The position numbers and the translations under genes are program-made. Below the pieces are notes generated by a model, which ran no database searches, was not told the origin of the DNA, and saw only the letters and a program-made list of their open reading frames with translations. Shown here in pieces: positions 21,153 through 27,473 of a DNA stretch of 27,473 nucleotides. Position 1 is the first letter of the stretch; every line of letters starts with the position of its first letter. The stretch comes from UBA12079 sp964608745 (GTDB taxonomy: Bacteria; Patescibacteriota; Minisyncoccia; Phycocordibacterales; UBA12079), in the NCBI GenBank assembly GCA_964608745.1, contig CAZSPC010000011.1, positions 1 to 27,473 of the forward strand, written 5' to 3'.

Positions 21153-21181
21153 AAACGGCAGAAACCCGGTTTCTGCCGTTT
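21153..21181. repeat. REP family 1, distant copy
   Basis: AAACGGCAGAAACC-C-GGTTTCTGCCGTTT, perfect 14-bp arms, orientation opposite to the copies near RAYT1 (central C instead of G). It is 20 kb from RAYT1, so the family is dispersed. Confidence 0.85.
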
Positions 21182-21188
21182 TTGTTTT

Positions 21189-21345
21189 TCTGCTTGCTCA
21201 CGCAAGCCAAGACTGGATTGCCGCGCCTAACAGCTCGTAAAGACGAAAAAGTGCGGAGTACTTTTTCGTCAACGAATTTTTGCCACTTCAAATTTTCATA
21301 TTAAAACAAAAGAAAGTTTGGAGCAGTACGAGCAAAAATTCACTT
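21189..21345. repeat. Composite dispersed repeat between the lipoprotein gene and secG
   Basis: Contains GCTTGCTCACGCAAGC, CTGGATTGCCGC, a GACGAAAAAGT/ACTTTTTCGTC hairpin (21242-21270), CGAATTTTTGCC, CACTTCAAATTTT and GAGCAAAAATTCACTT. The modules match those at 2829-2912 and 5010-5138 in a shuffled order. No ORF seen. Confidence 0.5.
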
Positions 21346-21349
21346 CTAG

Positions 21350-21403
21350 TCCCTTAACCCTCATTCCTTATTCCTTATTCCTCATTCCTCCCCCACCCAT
21401 TGC
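21350..21403 (+). repeat. C-rich CCCTTATTCC tract upstream of secG
   Basis: Repeats of CCCTTAACCCTCATTCC, CTTATTCC and CTCATTCC. It resembles the tract on the ftsI sense strand (CCCTAAACCCTTATTCC) and, as there, the C-rich strand is the sense strand of the downstream gene. Confidence 0.5.
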
Positions 21404-21418
21404 ATTTCAAAAATTTTC

Positions 21419-21427
21419 TGTTATGAT
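21419..21427 (+). promoter_or_regulatory. Extended -10 of secG
   Basis: TG-T-TATGAT, 8 nt before the ATG at 21436. Shares AAAATTTTCTGTTAT with hicB. Confidence 0.5.
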
Positions 21428-21435
21428 ACTAACCA

Positions 21436-21654
21436 ATGGAATTTCTCCCATATATTCAAATGGCGCTAGCGGTTCTTCTAATCGCTTCAATATTGATTCA
21501 GCAAACTGGAAATAGTCTAGGTGGTGCTTTTGGTGGAGGAGATGATTTTTCCGCAGGACACACTCGAAGAGGAATTGAAAAACACTTATTTAACATCACA
21601 ATTATTTTAGCTATTCTTTTTGTAATTTCAGCTTTTGTGGCTTTGGTTGTTTAA
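21436..21654 (+). CDS. secG: Preprotein translocase subunit SecG
   Basis: 72-aa membrane protein with two hydrophobic segments (about 3-22 and 52-71) joined by a Gly-rich cytoplasmic loop (QQTGNSLGGAFGGGDDF, then HTRRGIEK), the typical SecG pattern. SecG aids SecYE-SecA protein export. Size and layout match the family. Near-leaderless start without SD. It precedes the peptide-binding protein gene by 99 bp. Confidence 0.93.
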   Translation: MEFLPYIQMALAVLLIASILIQQTGNSLGGAFGGGDDFSAGHTRRGIEKHLFNITIILAILFVISAFVALVV

Positions 21655-21697
21655 ACCTGTATCTATTTTAATTTATTAATATTCTATTTTTTATTTA

Positions 21698-21760
21698 GGT
21701 TCGCTAAAGCGAACCAACTCCTGGATTGCCACTCCGTCAACTGACGGATCGCAATGGCAG
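21698..21760. repeat. Half of the TCGTCATTGCGAG repeat, overlapping the next start
   Basis: Hairpin GGTTCGCT-AA-AGCGAACC, then CCTGGATTGCCAC, TCCGTCAACTGACGGA and CGCAATGGCAGA. It corresponds to the right half of 5794-5915. The end that is normally CGCAATGACGA here supplies the predicted ATG at 21754. Confidence 0.65.
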
Positions 21761-23493
21761 ACTACTTTATGAACAATCCTTTTACTCGTCGTTTTTCAAT
21801 TCGACAACTTCAAAAACTAGACAAAATCGTTAAAAAACAAAGTTTAACCGAAAAAAGTCTTTTGGTTGTTTTGCTGATCATACTTACTACTAGCACAATT
21901 TGGATGCTTCAAAAAATCAACGAAAACTTCTTGATTGAAATCCCTACTCATGGTGGACACCTAACAGAAGGTATTGTGGGAACCCCCCGCTTTATCAACC
22001 CCCTACTTGCTATTTCAAACGCTGATCGAGATCTTACCACCCTTGTTTATTCAGGTTTGATGAAAGCAACCCCGGGCGGAAATCTTATTCCAGATTTAGC
22101 AGAAAAATATGAGGTGTCAGAAAGCGGACTGTCTTATACCTTCACATTAAAAGATAATTTAGTTTTCCACGACAACACACCAATAACCACAGCCGACATT
22201 GAATATACAATTAGCCTATCTCAAAATTCTGTAATAAAAAGCTCCAAAAGAGCTAACTGGGATGGTGTCGGAATAGAAATAATAAATGAAAAAGAAATTA
22301 AGTTCATTCTCCAAACCCCCTACTCTCCTTTTCTGGAAAACACAACAATTGGAATTCTTCCCAAACATATTTGGGAAAATATAGAGCCAGAACAATTTGC
22401 TTTTTCTAATTTTAATATTGAACCTATTGGGTCAGGACCATATAAGATTACTCAAATAGACAGAAATTCAGATGGTATTTTAGAGCAGTACACACTAAAA
22501 GCTTTCAAAAAGTATGCTTTAAACGAACCCTATATAACTGATTTAACGATTAAGCTTTTTCCCAACGAAGAGAGATTGGTAGCCGCTTTCAAAAAAGAAA
22601 GTATCGAGAGTATCAATACTTTACCGGCCGAAACAATTAAGAATTTAAAAGAAGAAAAAGAAGTCCGAACAGAAAATGTTTCATTACCAAGAATTTTTGG
22701 AGTCTTCTTTAATCAAAATCAAAATGAAATCTTTACAAATATAGAAGTCAGAAAAGCGCTAAACCACGCTATTAACAAAGAAAGAATTATCGAAAATGTT
22801 CTAGGTGGATACGGTGAATCTATTTTTGGACCAATTCCAAAAAACTCAAAATATTTTGATCGAGATAGTGAGGAAATTGTATTTAACCTAGAAGAAGCAA
22901 AGAATATTATGGATCGAAATGGTTGGAATCTAAATAAAGAAGGTGTTTGGGAAAATAAAAAAGGCGTACCACTGATTTTCACAATCACTACATCTGATGC
23001 TGATGATCTAAAAATCACAGCTGAACTAATAAAAGAAGATTGGGAAAGATTAGGTGCAAAGGTTAATATAAATATTTTCGAAATCGGAGATTTAAACCAA
23101 AATGTAATTAGACCAAGGGAATATGAGGCTTTGTTGTTTGGCGAAATTATTGGCCGAGACATGGATTTGTTTGCTTTTTGGCATTCATCACAAAGAAATG
23201 ATCCTGGATTAAATATTGCGCTTTACACGAATATAACAACAGACAAGCTTCTAGAAGATGTTAGAACAACCAATAACGAAGAAGAAAGGGTCGAGAGTTT
23301 TAAAGAATTCCAAAGAGAGATTGCAAAAGACATTCCAGCAATATTTATTTATTCACCAAACTTTACTTATATCATCCCAGAAAAAATCAGAAATTTTTCT
23401 TTGGGACAAATAACATTGCCGTCGGAAAGATTTTTAGGAATTCATAGGTGGAATATTGAAACAGAGAAGGTATGGGGTTTGTTTACTAATTAA
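21754..23493 (+). CDS. Peptide ABC transporter substrate-binding protein (SBP family 5)
   Basis: Extracytoplasmic solute-binding protein (579 aa) anchored by one N-terminal membrane segment (about 38-57); no lipobox is seen. Family 5 features: GTPRFINPLLAISNADRDLTTLVYSGLM, NLIPDLAEKYEVSESGLSYTFTLKDNLVFHD, PITTADIEYTI, then IGSGPYKI and VRKALNHAINKERI. It would bind oligopeptides or related ligands. No permease or ATPase genes are adjacent, so the partner complex must be elsewhere or the protein acts alone. The ATG at 21754 lies in a repeat. The next in-frame ATG (21769, MNNPFTRRFSIRQ) is equally possible. Confidence 0.9.
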   Translation: MADYFMNNPFTRRFSIRQLQKLDKIVKKQSLTEKSLLVVLLIILTTSTIWMLQKINENFLIEIPTHGGHLTEGIVGTPRFINPLLAISNADRDLTTLVYSGLMKATPGGNLIPDLAEKYEVSESGLSYTFTLKDNLVFHDNTPITTADIEYTISLSQNSVIKSSKRANWDGVGIEIINEKEIKFILQTPYSPFLENTTIGILPKHIWENIEPEQFAFSNFNIEPIGSGPYKITQIDRNSDGILEQYTLKAFKKYALNEPYITDLTIKLFPNEERLVAAFKKESIESINTLPAETIKNLKEEKEVRTENVSLPRIFGVFFNQNQNEIFTNIEVRKALNHAINKERIIENVLGGYGESIFGPIPKNSKYFDRDSEEIVFNLEEAKNIMDRNGWNLNKEGVWENKKGVPLIFTITTSDADDLKITAELIKEDWERLGAKVNINIFEIGDLNQNVIRPREYEALLFGEIIGRDMDLFAFWHSSQRNDPGLNIALYTNITTDKLLEDVRTTNNEEERVESFKEFQREIAKDIPAIFIYSPNFTYIIPEKIRNFSLGQITLPSERFLGIHRWNIETEKVWGLFTN

Positions 23494-23543
23494 ACTAACT
23501 ACTCTACCTTAATTTATAAATACAAATTAAAACTTAACAAATC

Positions 23544-23583
23544 AATTTTTAATTTAAAAATTATAAATTATAAATTAAAAATT
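23544..23583. repeat. Partial AT-rich element (as near mraZ)
   Basis: AATTTTTAATTT-type arm then TTATAAATTATAAATTAAAA and ATTCTA. It resembles the ends of 6883-7008 and 7505-7632 and lies in the 143-bp gap before the RNase J gene. Confidence 0.4.
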
Positions 23584-23636
23584 CTACTCAATTATTAAAT
23601 AAAAAGTTATCTTACTTTAAAAAAAGAAATAATATA

Positions 23637-25565
23637 ATGATAAAAAGAAATATAAATTCTCCTTCAAAGCGTTCTTACGCTTCTAAAAAACCGGTTAAAA
23701 AAACTACCGGGGGTGCTAGAAGAAAACCACAAACAAGAACAAAACAAGGAACAAATACTAAAAGTAGGGTGGGTCAAAAACCACCAAGAAAAAGAGCGCA
23801 CAACGGCAGAAAGAAAACATTCGGCAACAGGGGGCCTGTTCGCAAAAACACAACACAAAGAAAAACAAAAGAAATAAAAGTACCTGAAATTGAAAAAGGT
23901 GTAATTAGAATTATTCCTATCGGAGGTGCAGAAGAGGTTGGTCAAAATATGACAATCGTAGAATACGAAGGTGATATTCTAGTTTTTGATTGTGGTTTTC
24001 AATTTACCTCAGAAGAAAATCCAGGGATCGATTATATTATTCCAAACACAAAATACTTGGAAGAAAACAAACATAAGATTAGAGCAATGATCATCACCCA
24101 CGGACACCTTGATCACATCGCTGCTATTCCTTATGTAATCGATCAAATTGGTAATCCACCAATTTACGGAAGAAATCTCTCAAACATAATGATCCAAAAA
24201 AGAATGGAGGAATTTCCCCACGCACCTAAACTAGACTTAAAAACAGTAAATCCGGGAGAAAAACTGAGAATTGGGAATCTTGGGGTTAAATTTATTAATG
24301 TAACTCATTCTATTCCTGATGCCATGGCTGTATCTATCGAAACTCCTCACGGAAATGTAGTTATTACAGGTGATTTAAAATTAGATCATATGGATGGCAA
24401 GCCTTCACAAAAAGAATTAGATAATTGGGGCGAGGTAGCTAAAGATAAAAACTTGATGCTTATTGCTGACTCAACTAATGTAGAAAAACCCGGCTTCTCT
24501 ATTCCCGAAAAACAAATAATGGATAACCTTGAAAACTTAATTAGAAATGTAGAAGGAAGGATGATAATCGGAACATTTGCATCACAATTCGACAGAATGA
24601 TTAAATTAATAAGTATTGCTGAAAAATATAACAAAAAAGTAGTCACAGAAGGAAGAAGTATTAAAACTAATATAGAAATCGCACAACTGGCCGGACTCCT
24701 AAAACCCAAGAAAGGTACCATTATCAAACCCATGGATATGAAAAATTACCCACCAGATAAGATTATGGTTTTGGCAACAGGGGCTCAGGGTGAGGAATTT
24801 GCAGCCTTGATGCGAATTGCTCTAAAAAAACACAAAACGATTCAACTGAACAAAAGAGATACGATTATTTTGTCTTCTTCAATTGTTCCAGGAAATGAAA
24901 TAAGTGTTAGAAAATTGAAAGATAATCTATATCGACACGATGTAAAAGTAATCACTTATCAAGTATCAGATGTTCACTCAACGGGTCACGGGAATGCCGG
25001 TGAACTAGCTTGGATTAATAAAATGGTTAACCCGCGATTCTTTATGCCAGGATACGGAAACCACTCAATGCTAAAAGTCCATGCAGAAGTTGCTCGTTCT
25101 GTTGGAATGAAAGATGAAAATATTATTGTTCCTGATAATGGATTTGTGATTGAAATTTACGACAAAGGACAGAAAATCAGAGTAAGAAAAGAAAAAGCAC
25201 CATCAAATGTTGTGATGGTGGACGGCTTTTCGGTTGGAGATATGCAACAGGTTGTTATTCGTGACAGACAAACACTTGCCCAGGATGGAATCTTTGTTGC
25301 TATTGCTACCCTTGATATTAAAACAGGCAAGCTTCGAAAATCACCAGACATTATTTCCCGCGGATTTGTTTATCTTAGAGAATCACAAGATATGCTTCAA
25401 CAAGCTAGAAGGATTGTAAAGAAAACAGTCGAGGATGACGCCAAAGGAATGAAGCCGATTGATTTTGATATTATCAAAAAAGATATTGTTGATAATGTTG
25501 GACGATTCTTGTTAAAGAAGACAGACAAAAGACCTATTGTTATTCCGGTTGTGTTGGGAGTGTAA
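23637..25565 (+). CDS. rnj: Ribonuclease J
   Basis: Metallo-beta-lactamase/beta-CASP ribonuclease with endo- and 5'-3' exo-activity in mRNA decay and rRNA maturation (642 aa). A strongly basic, low-complexity extension of about 85 residues (KKPVKKTTGGARRKPQ and on) precedes the catalytic domain. IIPIGGAEEVGQN opens the domain. The metal motif HGHLDH has His155, His157, Asp159 and His160. THSIPDAMAVSI, ITGDLKLD and ADSTNVEKPG follow, then the beta-CASP block and the C-terminal domain. The basic extension probably binds RNA. No SD; an AATATAAT lies at the ATG, so the promoter or exact start is unclear. Confidence 0.95.
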   Translation: MIKRNINSPSKRSYASKKPVKKTTGGARRKPQTRTKQGTNTKSRVGQKPPRKRAHNGRKKTFGNRGPVRKNTTQRKTKEIKVPEIEKGVIRIIPIGGAEEVGQNMTIVEYEGDILVFDCGFQFTSEENPGIDYIIPNTKYLEENKHKIRAMIITHGHLDHIAAIPYVIDQIGNPPIYGRNLSNIMIQKRMEEFPHAPKLDLKTVNPGEKLRIGNLGVKFINVTHSIPDAMAVSIETPHGNVVITGDLKLDHMDGKPSQKELDNWGEVAKDKNLMLIADSTNVEKPGFSIPEKQIMDNLENLIRNVEGRMIIGTFASQFDRMIKLISIAEKYNKKVVTEGRSIKTNIEIAQLAGLLKPKKGTIIKPMDMKNYPPDKIMVLATGAQGEEFAALMRIALKKHKTIQLNKRDTIILSSSIVPGNEISVRKLKDNLYRHDVKVITYQVSDVHSTGHGNAGELAWINKMVNPRFFMPGYGNHSMLKVHAEVARSVGMKDENIIVPDNGFVIEIYDKGQKIRVRKEKAPSNVVMVDGFSVGDMQQVVIRDRQTLAQDGIFVAIATLDIKTGKLRKSPDIISRGFVYLRESQDMLQQARRIVKKTVEDDAKGMKPIDFDIIKKDIVDNVGRFLLKKTDKRPIVIPVVLGV

Positions 25566-25588
25566 ACTAGGGATAAGGCATAAGTAGT

Positions 25589-25657
25589 AAGTGACGAAAA
25601 ATCACGACTTTTATCCTTTGCTTCGCAAAGGATAAAAGTCGTGATTTTTCGTCACTT
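25589..25657. repeat. Perfect 33-bp palindrome after RNase J
   Basis: Arms 25589-25621 and 25625-25657 are exact inverses around TTC. The outer part is AAGTGACGAAAAATCACG and the inner part CCTTTGC/GCAAAGG. Looser pairing continues outside (ATAAGTAGT against ACCACTTAT). It may terminate the RNase J transcript. The GACGAAAAA part recurs in hairpins near 5772, 21242 and 27241. Confidence 0.8.
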
Positions 25658-25683
25658 ATACCTTACCACTTATACCTACCTTG

Positions 25684-25692
25684 TGTTACAAT
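25684..25692 (+). promoter_or_regulatory. Extended -10 of the MFS gene
   Basis: TG-T-TACAAT, 7 nt before the ATG at 25700; leaderless type. Confidence 0.5.
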
Positions 25693-25699
25693 TTTAACA

Positions 25700-26890
25700 A
25701 TGCAAGAACAAAACAATATTCAGCCGGCGACAAAGAGTAAAAAAGAAAAGAATTTAGCTTCAATTTATTTGCTAGGTTTCTTTTTTGCTTTTTCTGTTGC
25801 TATTCCAAATTATATTAACTCAGCTTTTATAACCAATTTTATATCAAGTGATAATGTTGGTTTTCTTTTCTCATTAGCTGCTCTTTTGACAATACCAGCG
25901 GTTATTTATTTACCCCATTTTCTGAAAAGAATTGGTAATTATGGCACCACATCACTTCTTTTGGCAATAAATATTTTTTGTTTAATCTTCTTGGCATCGT
26001 CAAACTCTTGGGCAACTGTTGCAATTTTTATATTTTATTTGGCTTTAATTCCCGTAATCACAATGAACCTAGATGTTTTCTTGGAAAATCACTCAAATGA
26101 TAGTGAAACAGGAGAAATAAGAGGTTCGTTTCTAACACTTAAAAACTTAGCTTGGATTATCTCCCCAACAATTACTGGTTTGGTTTTGAGCAACGGAGAT
26201 TATTGGAAAATATACTTAATCGCTGCAACCCTTATTCTTCCGATGTTTTCTCTTTTATCGAGAAATTTTCGACAATTCCCCGACCCCCCATATGAAATCA
26301 ATTCATTAAGAAAAACTTTAAATGTAATTAAGACAAGAGGAAATGTCCTTAGAATTCTCGGTGCTAGTTTTGTTCTTAAATTCTTTTATTCTTGGATGGT
26401 TATTTATATGCCAATCTATCTTCACCGAGTAATGGGATTTGAGTGGAGTGTCATCGGTGTTATGTTTACCATAATGCTTCTTCCCTTCTCTTTATTTGAA
26501 TTGCCACTAGGTAAAATGGAAGATAAGAAATATGGAGAAAAGGAGATTTTAAACCTTGGGTTCATTATAATGGGTTTGGCTACAGTGGTACTAACATTTA
26601 TCGATAGTACAAGTGCAATTACCTGGGCAATTCTTTTATTTTTAACAAGGGTGGGAGCTAGTATGGTTGAAATTTCAACCGAAACATACTTCTTCAAAAA
26701 AATTGACGGGGAGGATACAAACCTTATGAGTTTTTTTAGAATTACTCGACCGGTAGCTTACACAATTGGTCCAGCAATGGCCAGTACCCTGTTAATATTT
26801 ACTAATGTAAATTACTTGTTTGCTATTTTAGGTGGATTGGTTTTGACCTTCGGACTTCTATTCTCTCTCGGTATCCAAGACACAAAATAA
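25700..26890 (+). CDS. Major facilitator-like transporter
   Basis: Integral membrane protein (396 aa) with about 11-12 hydrophobic segments in two halves, the pattern of the major facilitator superfamily. N-terminal part: IYLLGFFFAFSVAIPNYINS. Charged loop between halves around residues 190-215 (RNFRQFPDPPYEINSLRKT). A conserved-looking ELPLGKMEDKKYGEKE loop in the second half corresponds to the MFS G-x-x-x-D-[RK] motif A region. The substrate cannot be inferred. The near-leaderless promoter supports the start. No partner genes nearby. Confidence 0.82.
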   Translation: MQEQNNIQPATKSKKEKNLASIYLLGFFFAFSVAIPNYINSAFITNFISSDNVGFLFSLAALLTIPAVIYLPHFLKRIGNYGTTSLLLAINIFCLIFLASSNSWATVAIFIFYLALIPVITMNLDVFLENHSNDSETGEIRGSFLTLKNLAWIISPTITGLVLSNGDYWKIYLIAATLILPMFSLLSRNFRQFPDPPYEINSLRKTLNVIKTRGNVLRILGASFVLKFFYSWMVIYMPIYLHRVMGFEWSVIGVMFTIMLLPFSLFELPLGKMEDKKYGEKEILNLGFIIMGLATVVLTFIDSTSAITWAILLFLTRVGASMVEISTETYFFKKIDGEDTNLMSFFRITRPVAYTIGPAMASTLLIFTNVNYLFAILGGLVLTFGLLFSLGIQDTK

Positions 26891-27268
26891 TTCCAAAATT
26901 AATAATTTTCAATTTCAAACTGCTTAAGCAATCTTCAGCATTTTACCTTACCTAACAAAGGGCTTTCAATGAAGCAATCCAGGCGTAAAATTACCTCGAC
27001 ACCCCTCCTTCGTCCTTGTCCACCCAAGAAAGAAAAGCAATCCAAGCGTAGCTTGCGTGAGTAGTAGCCCTGTTCTCGTCACTGCGATCCGTCAGCTGAC
27101 GGAGTGGCAATCCATGCTCTGGTTTGCGAACTGATTTTTGAAAAAAATCAGCAACGACCAAACCTTTTTTCAATAAATTAATTCACCAAAAATTACAACA
27201 AAAAGATTACTCACCTGGATCCCCACGCTTCGCTCGGGATGACGAAAAAATGCTTTGCATTTTTTCGT
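26891..27268. repeat. Gene-free stretch of dispersed repeat modules
   Basis: About 380 bp without a credible gene. It holds GAAGCAATCCAGGCG (26973), GCAATCCAAGCG (27039), and a unit at 27076-27114 (CGTCACTGCGATCCGTCAGC then TGACGGAGTGGCAATCCA) that is the inverse of 21719-21760. There is also CGCTTCGCTCGGGATGACG and an ACGAAAAAATGC-TTT-GCATTTTTTCGT hairpin (27242-27268) that abuts the tRNA fragment. Confidence 0.55.
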
Positions 27269-27324
27269 TAGAGCACTCCCATGGTAAGGGAGGGGTCGGC
27301 GGTTCAATCCCGCCCGTTGGCTCA
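27269..27324 (+). pseudogene. 3' fragment of a tRNA-Thr(GGT) gene
   Basis: Present: the end of the D-loop and D-stem 3' strand (TAGAGC), a 5-bp anticodon stem CTCCC/GGGAG with loop ATGGTAA (anticodon GGT, 27283-27285), 5-nt variable loop, T-arm GGCGG-TTCAATC-CCGCC, and acceptor 3' strand CGTTGGC. The required 5' half (expected GCCAACG and D-stem GCTC) is missing. The GACGAAAAAA hairpin repeat stands in its place. The arms that remain are perfectly paired, so the truncation is probably recent. It may be a recombination scar or an attachment-site remnant. Confidence 0.75.
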
Positions 27325-27390
27325 TAGAGGTGTTAGGTAGTAATCACGATGATGTTATCACAGAATAAAATAAATAAAGTTTAAAAATTG

Positions 27391-27418
27391 GGTTTTATCC
27401 ACGACCGTGGATAAAACC
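27391..27418. repeat. 13-bp palindrome near the window end
   Basis: GGTTTTATCCACG-AC-CGTGGATAAAACC, perfect arms. It adjoins the 27419-27444 repeat, as the 55-85 hairpin adjoins its counterpart at 29-54. Confidence 0.6.
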
Positions 27419-27444
27419 GACTTAATATCAATTTCTGGGGTTTT
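27419..27444 (-). repeat. Inverted copy of the 29-54 repeat
   Basis: The reverse complement reads AAACCCCAG, then three mismatched bases, then TTGATATTAAGTCG, matching 23 of 26 positions of 29-54. In both places a hairpin follows on the same side. Confidence 0.6.
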
Positions 27445-27473
27445 TCCTATTCAAATAATCATCAACCAATTTT

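Noticed and set aside
27231..27324. Intron-containing complete tRNA-Thr
   Set aside because: GCTC occurs upstream in the repeat, but no GCCAACG acceptor strand is found within the preceding region.
1..27473. UGA recoded as glycine, as in some CPR lineages
   Set aside because: Long conserved genes contain no in-frame UGA, and UGA serves as a stop where seen.

Overview
The window (27.5 kb, AT-rich) looks like a chromosomal segment of a Candidate Phyla Radiation bacterium (Patescibacteria, most like Parcubacteria). This is inferred from gene content and protein style, not from a database search. The signs are a reduced mraZ-rsmH-ftsL-ftsI-murF cluster, a murF product without its N-terminal substrate domain, a very short SMC, RNase R and RNase J with basic N-termini, and many near-leaderless genes. 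The code appears standard: UGA and UAA act as stops and no long gene carries in-frame UGA.

Layout. 1-700: hairpins and a small membrane protein. 708-1500: a REP-associated tyrosine transposase (RAYT1) with its own palindromes downstream, upstream and in frame inside the gene. 1511-7680 (minus): the division/cell-wall cluster in the order mraZ, rsmH, ftsL, ftsI, murF, controlled by an array of MraZ boxes around a TATAAT. Its gaps are unusually wide and filled with palindromic elements, a probable 0.1-kb standalone RNA (5198-5300) and a tiny SD-led ORF with its own terminator (3000-3131). 7700-10450: an accessory island with a 78-aa membrane protein, hicBA, a 36-residue cationic ORF, and a 67-residue double zinc-ribbon gene cut by a complete IS481-like element. 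Removing the IS and one copy of its 4-bp target duplication restores the frame exactly. 10620-12690: RNase R. 12706-13591: three overlapping or close unknown genes with strong SDs. 13792-13918: a long imperfect inverted repeat. 13921-16140: short SMC. 16250-16459: a small gene split by an in-frame UAG. 16549-17523: Na+/Ca2+-type exchanger. 17591-18280: RAYT2 with a different palindrome family. 18332-20515: topoisomerase I. 20697-21050: small lipoprotein. 21436-26890: secG, a peptide-binding protein, RNase J and an MFS-like transporter. 26891-27473: dispersed repeats and a 3' fragment of a tRNA-Thr gene.

How it fits together. Housekeeping genes cover peptidoglycan synthesis and septation, chromosome organisation and topology (SMC, TopA), RNA decay (RNase R, RNase J) and export (SecG). 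Two expression styles coexist. Many genes have an extended -10 (TG-N-TANNNT) 6-13 nt before the ATG, implying leaderless or near-leaderless mRNA. A set of small, mostly minus-strand accessory genes instead has strong GGAGG ribosome sites and often its own terminator. Two of these accessory units share nearly the same promoter and terminator around unrelated ORFs, which suggests modular small-protein cassettes. The most unusual signal is that both RAYT genes carry their own, different REP palindrome in frame at the same aligned residue (about 60).
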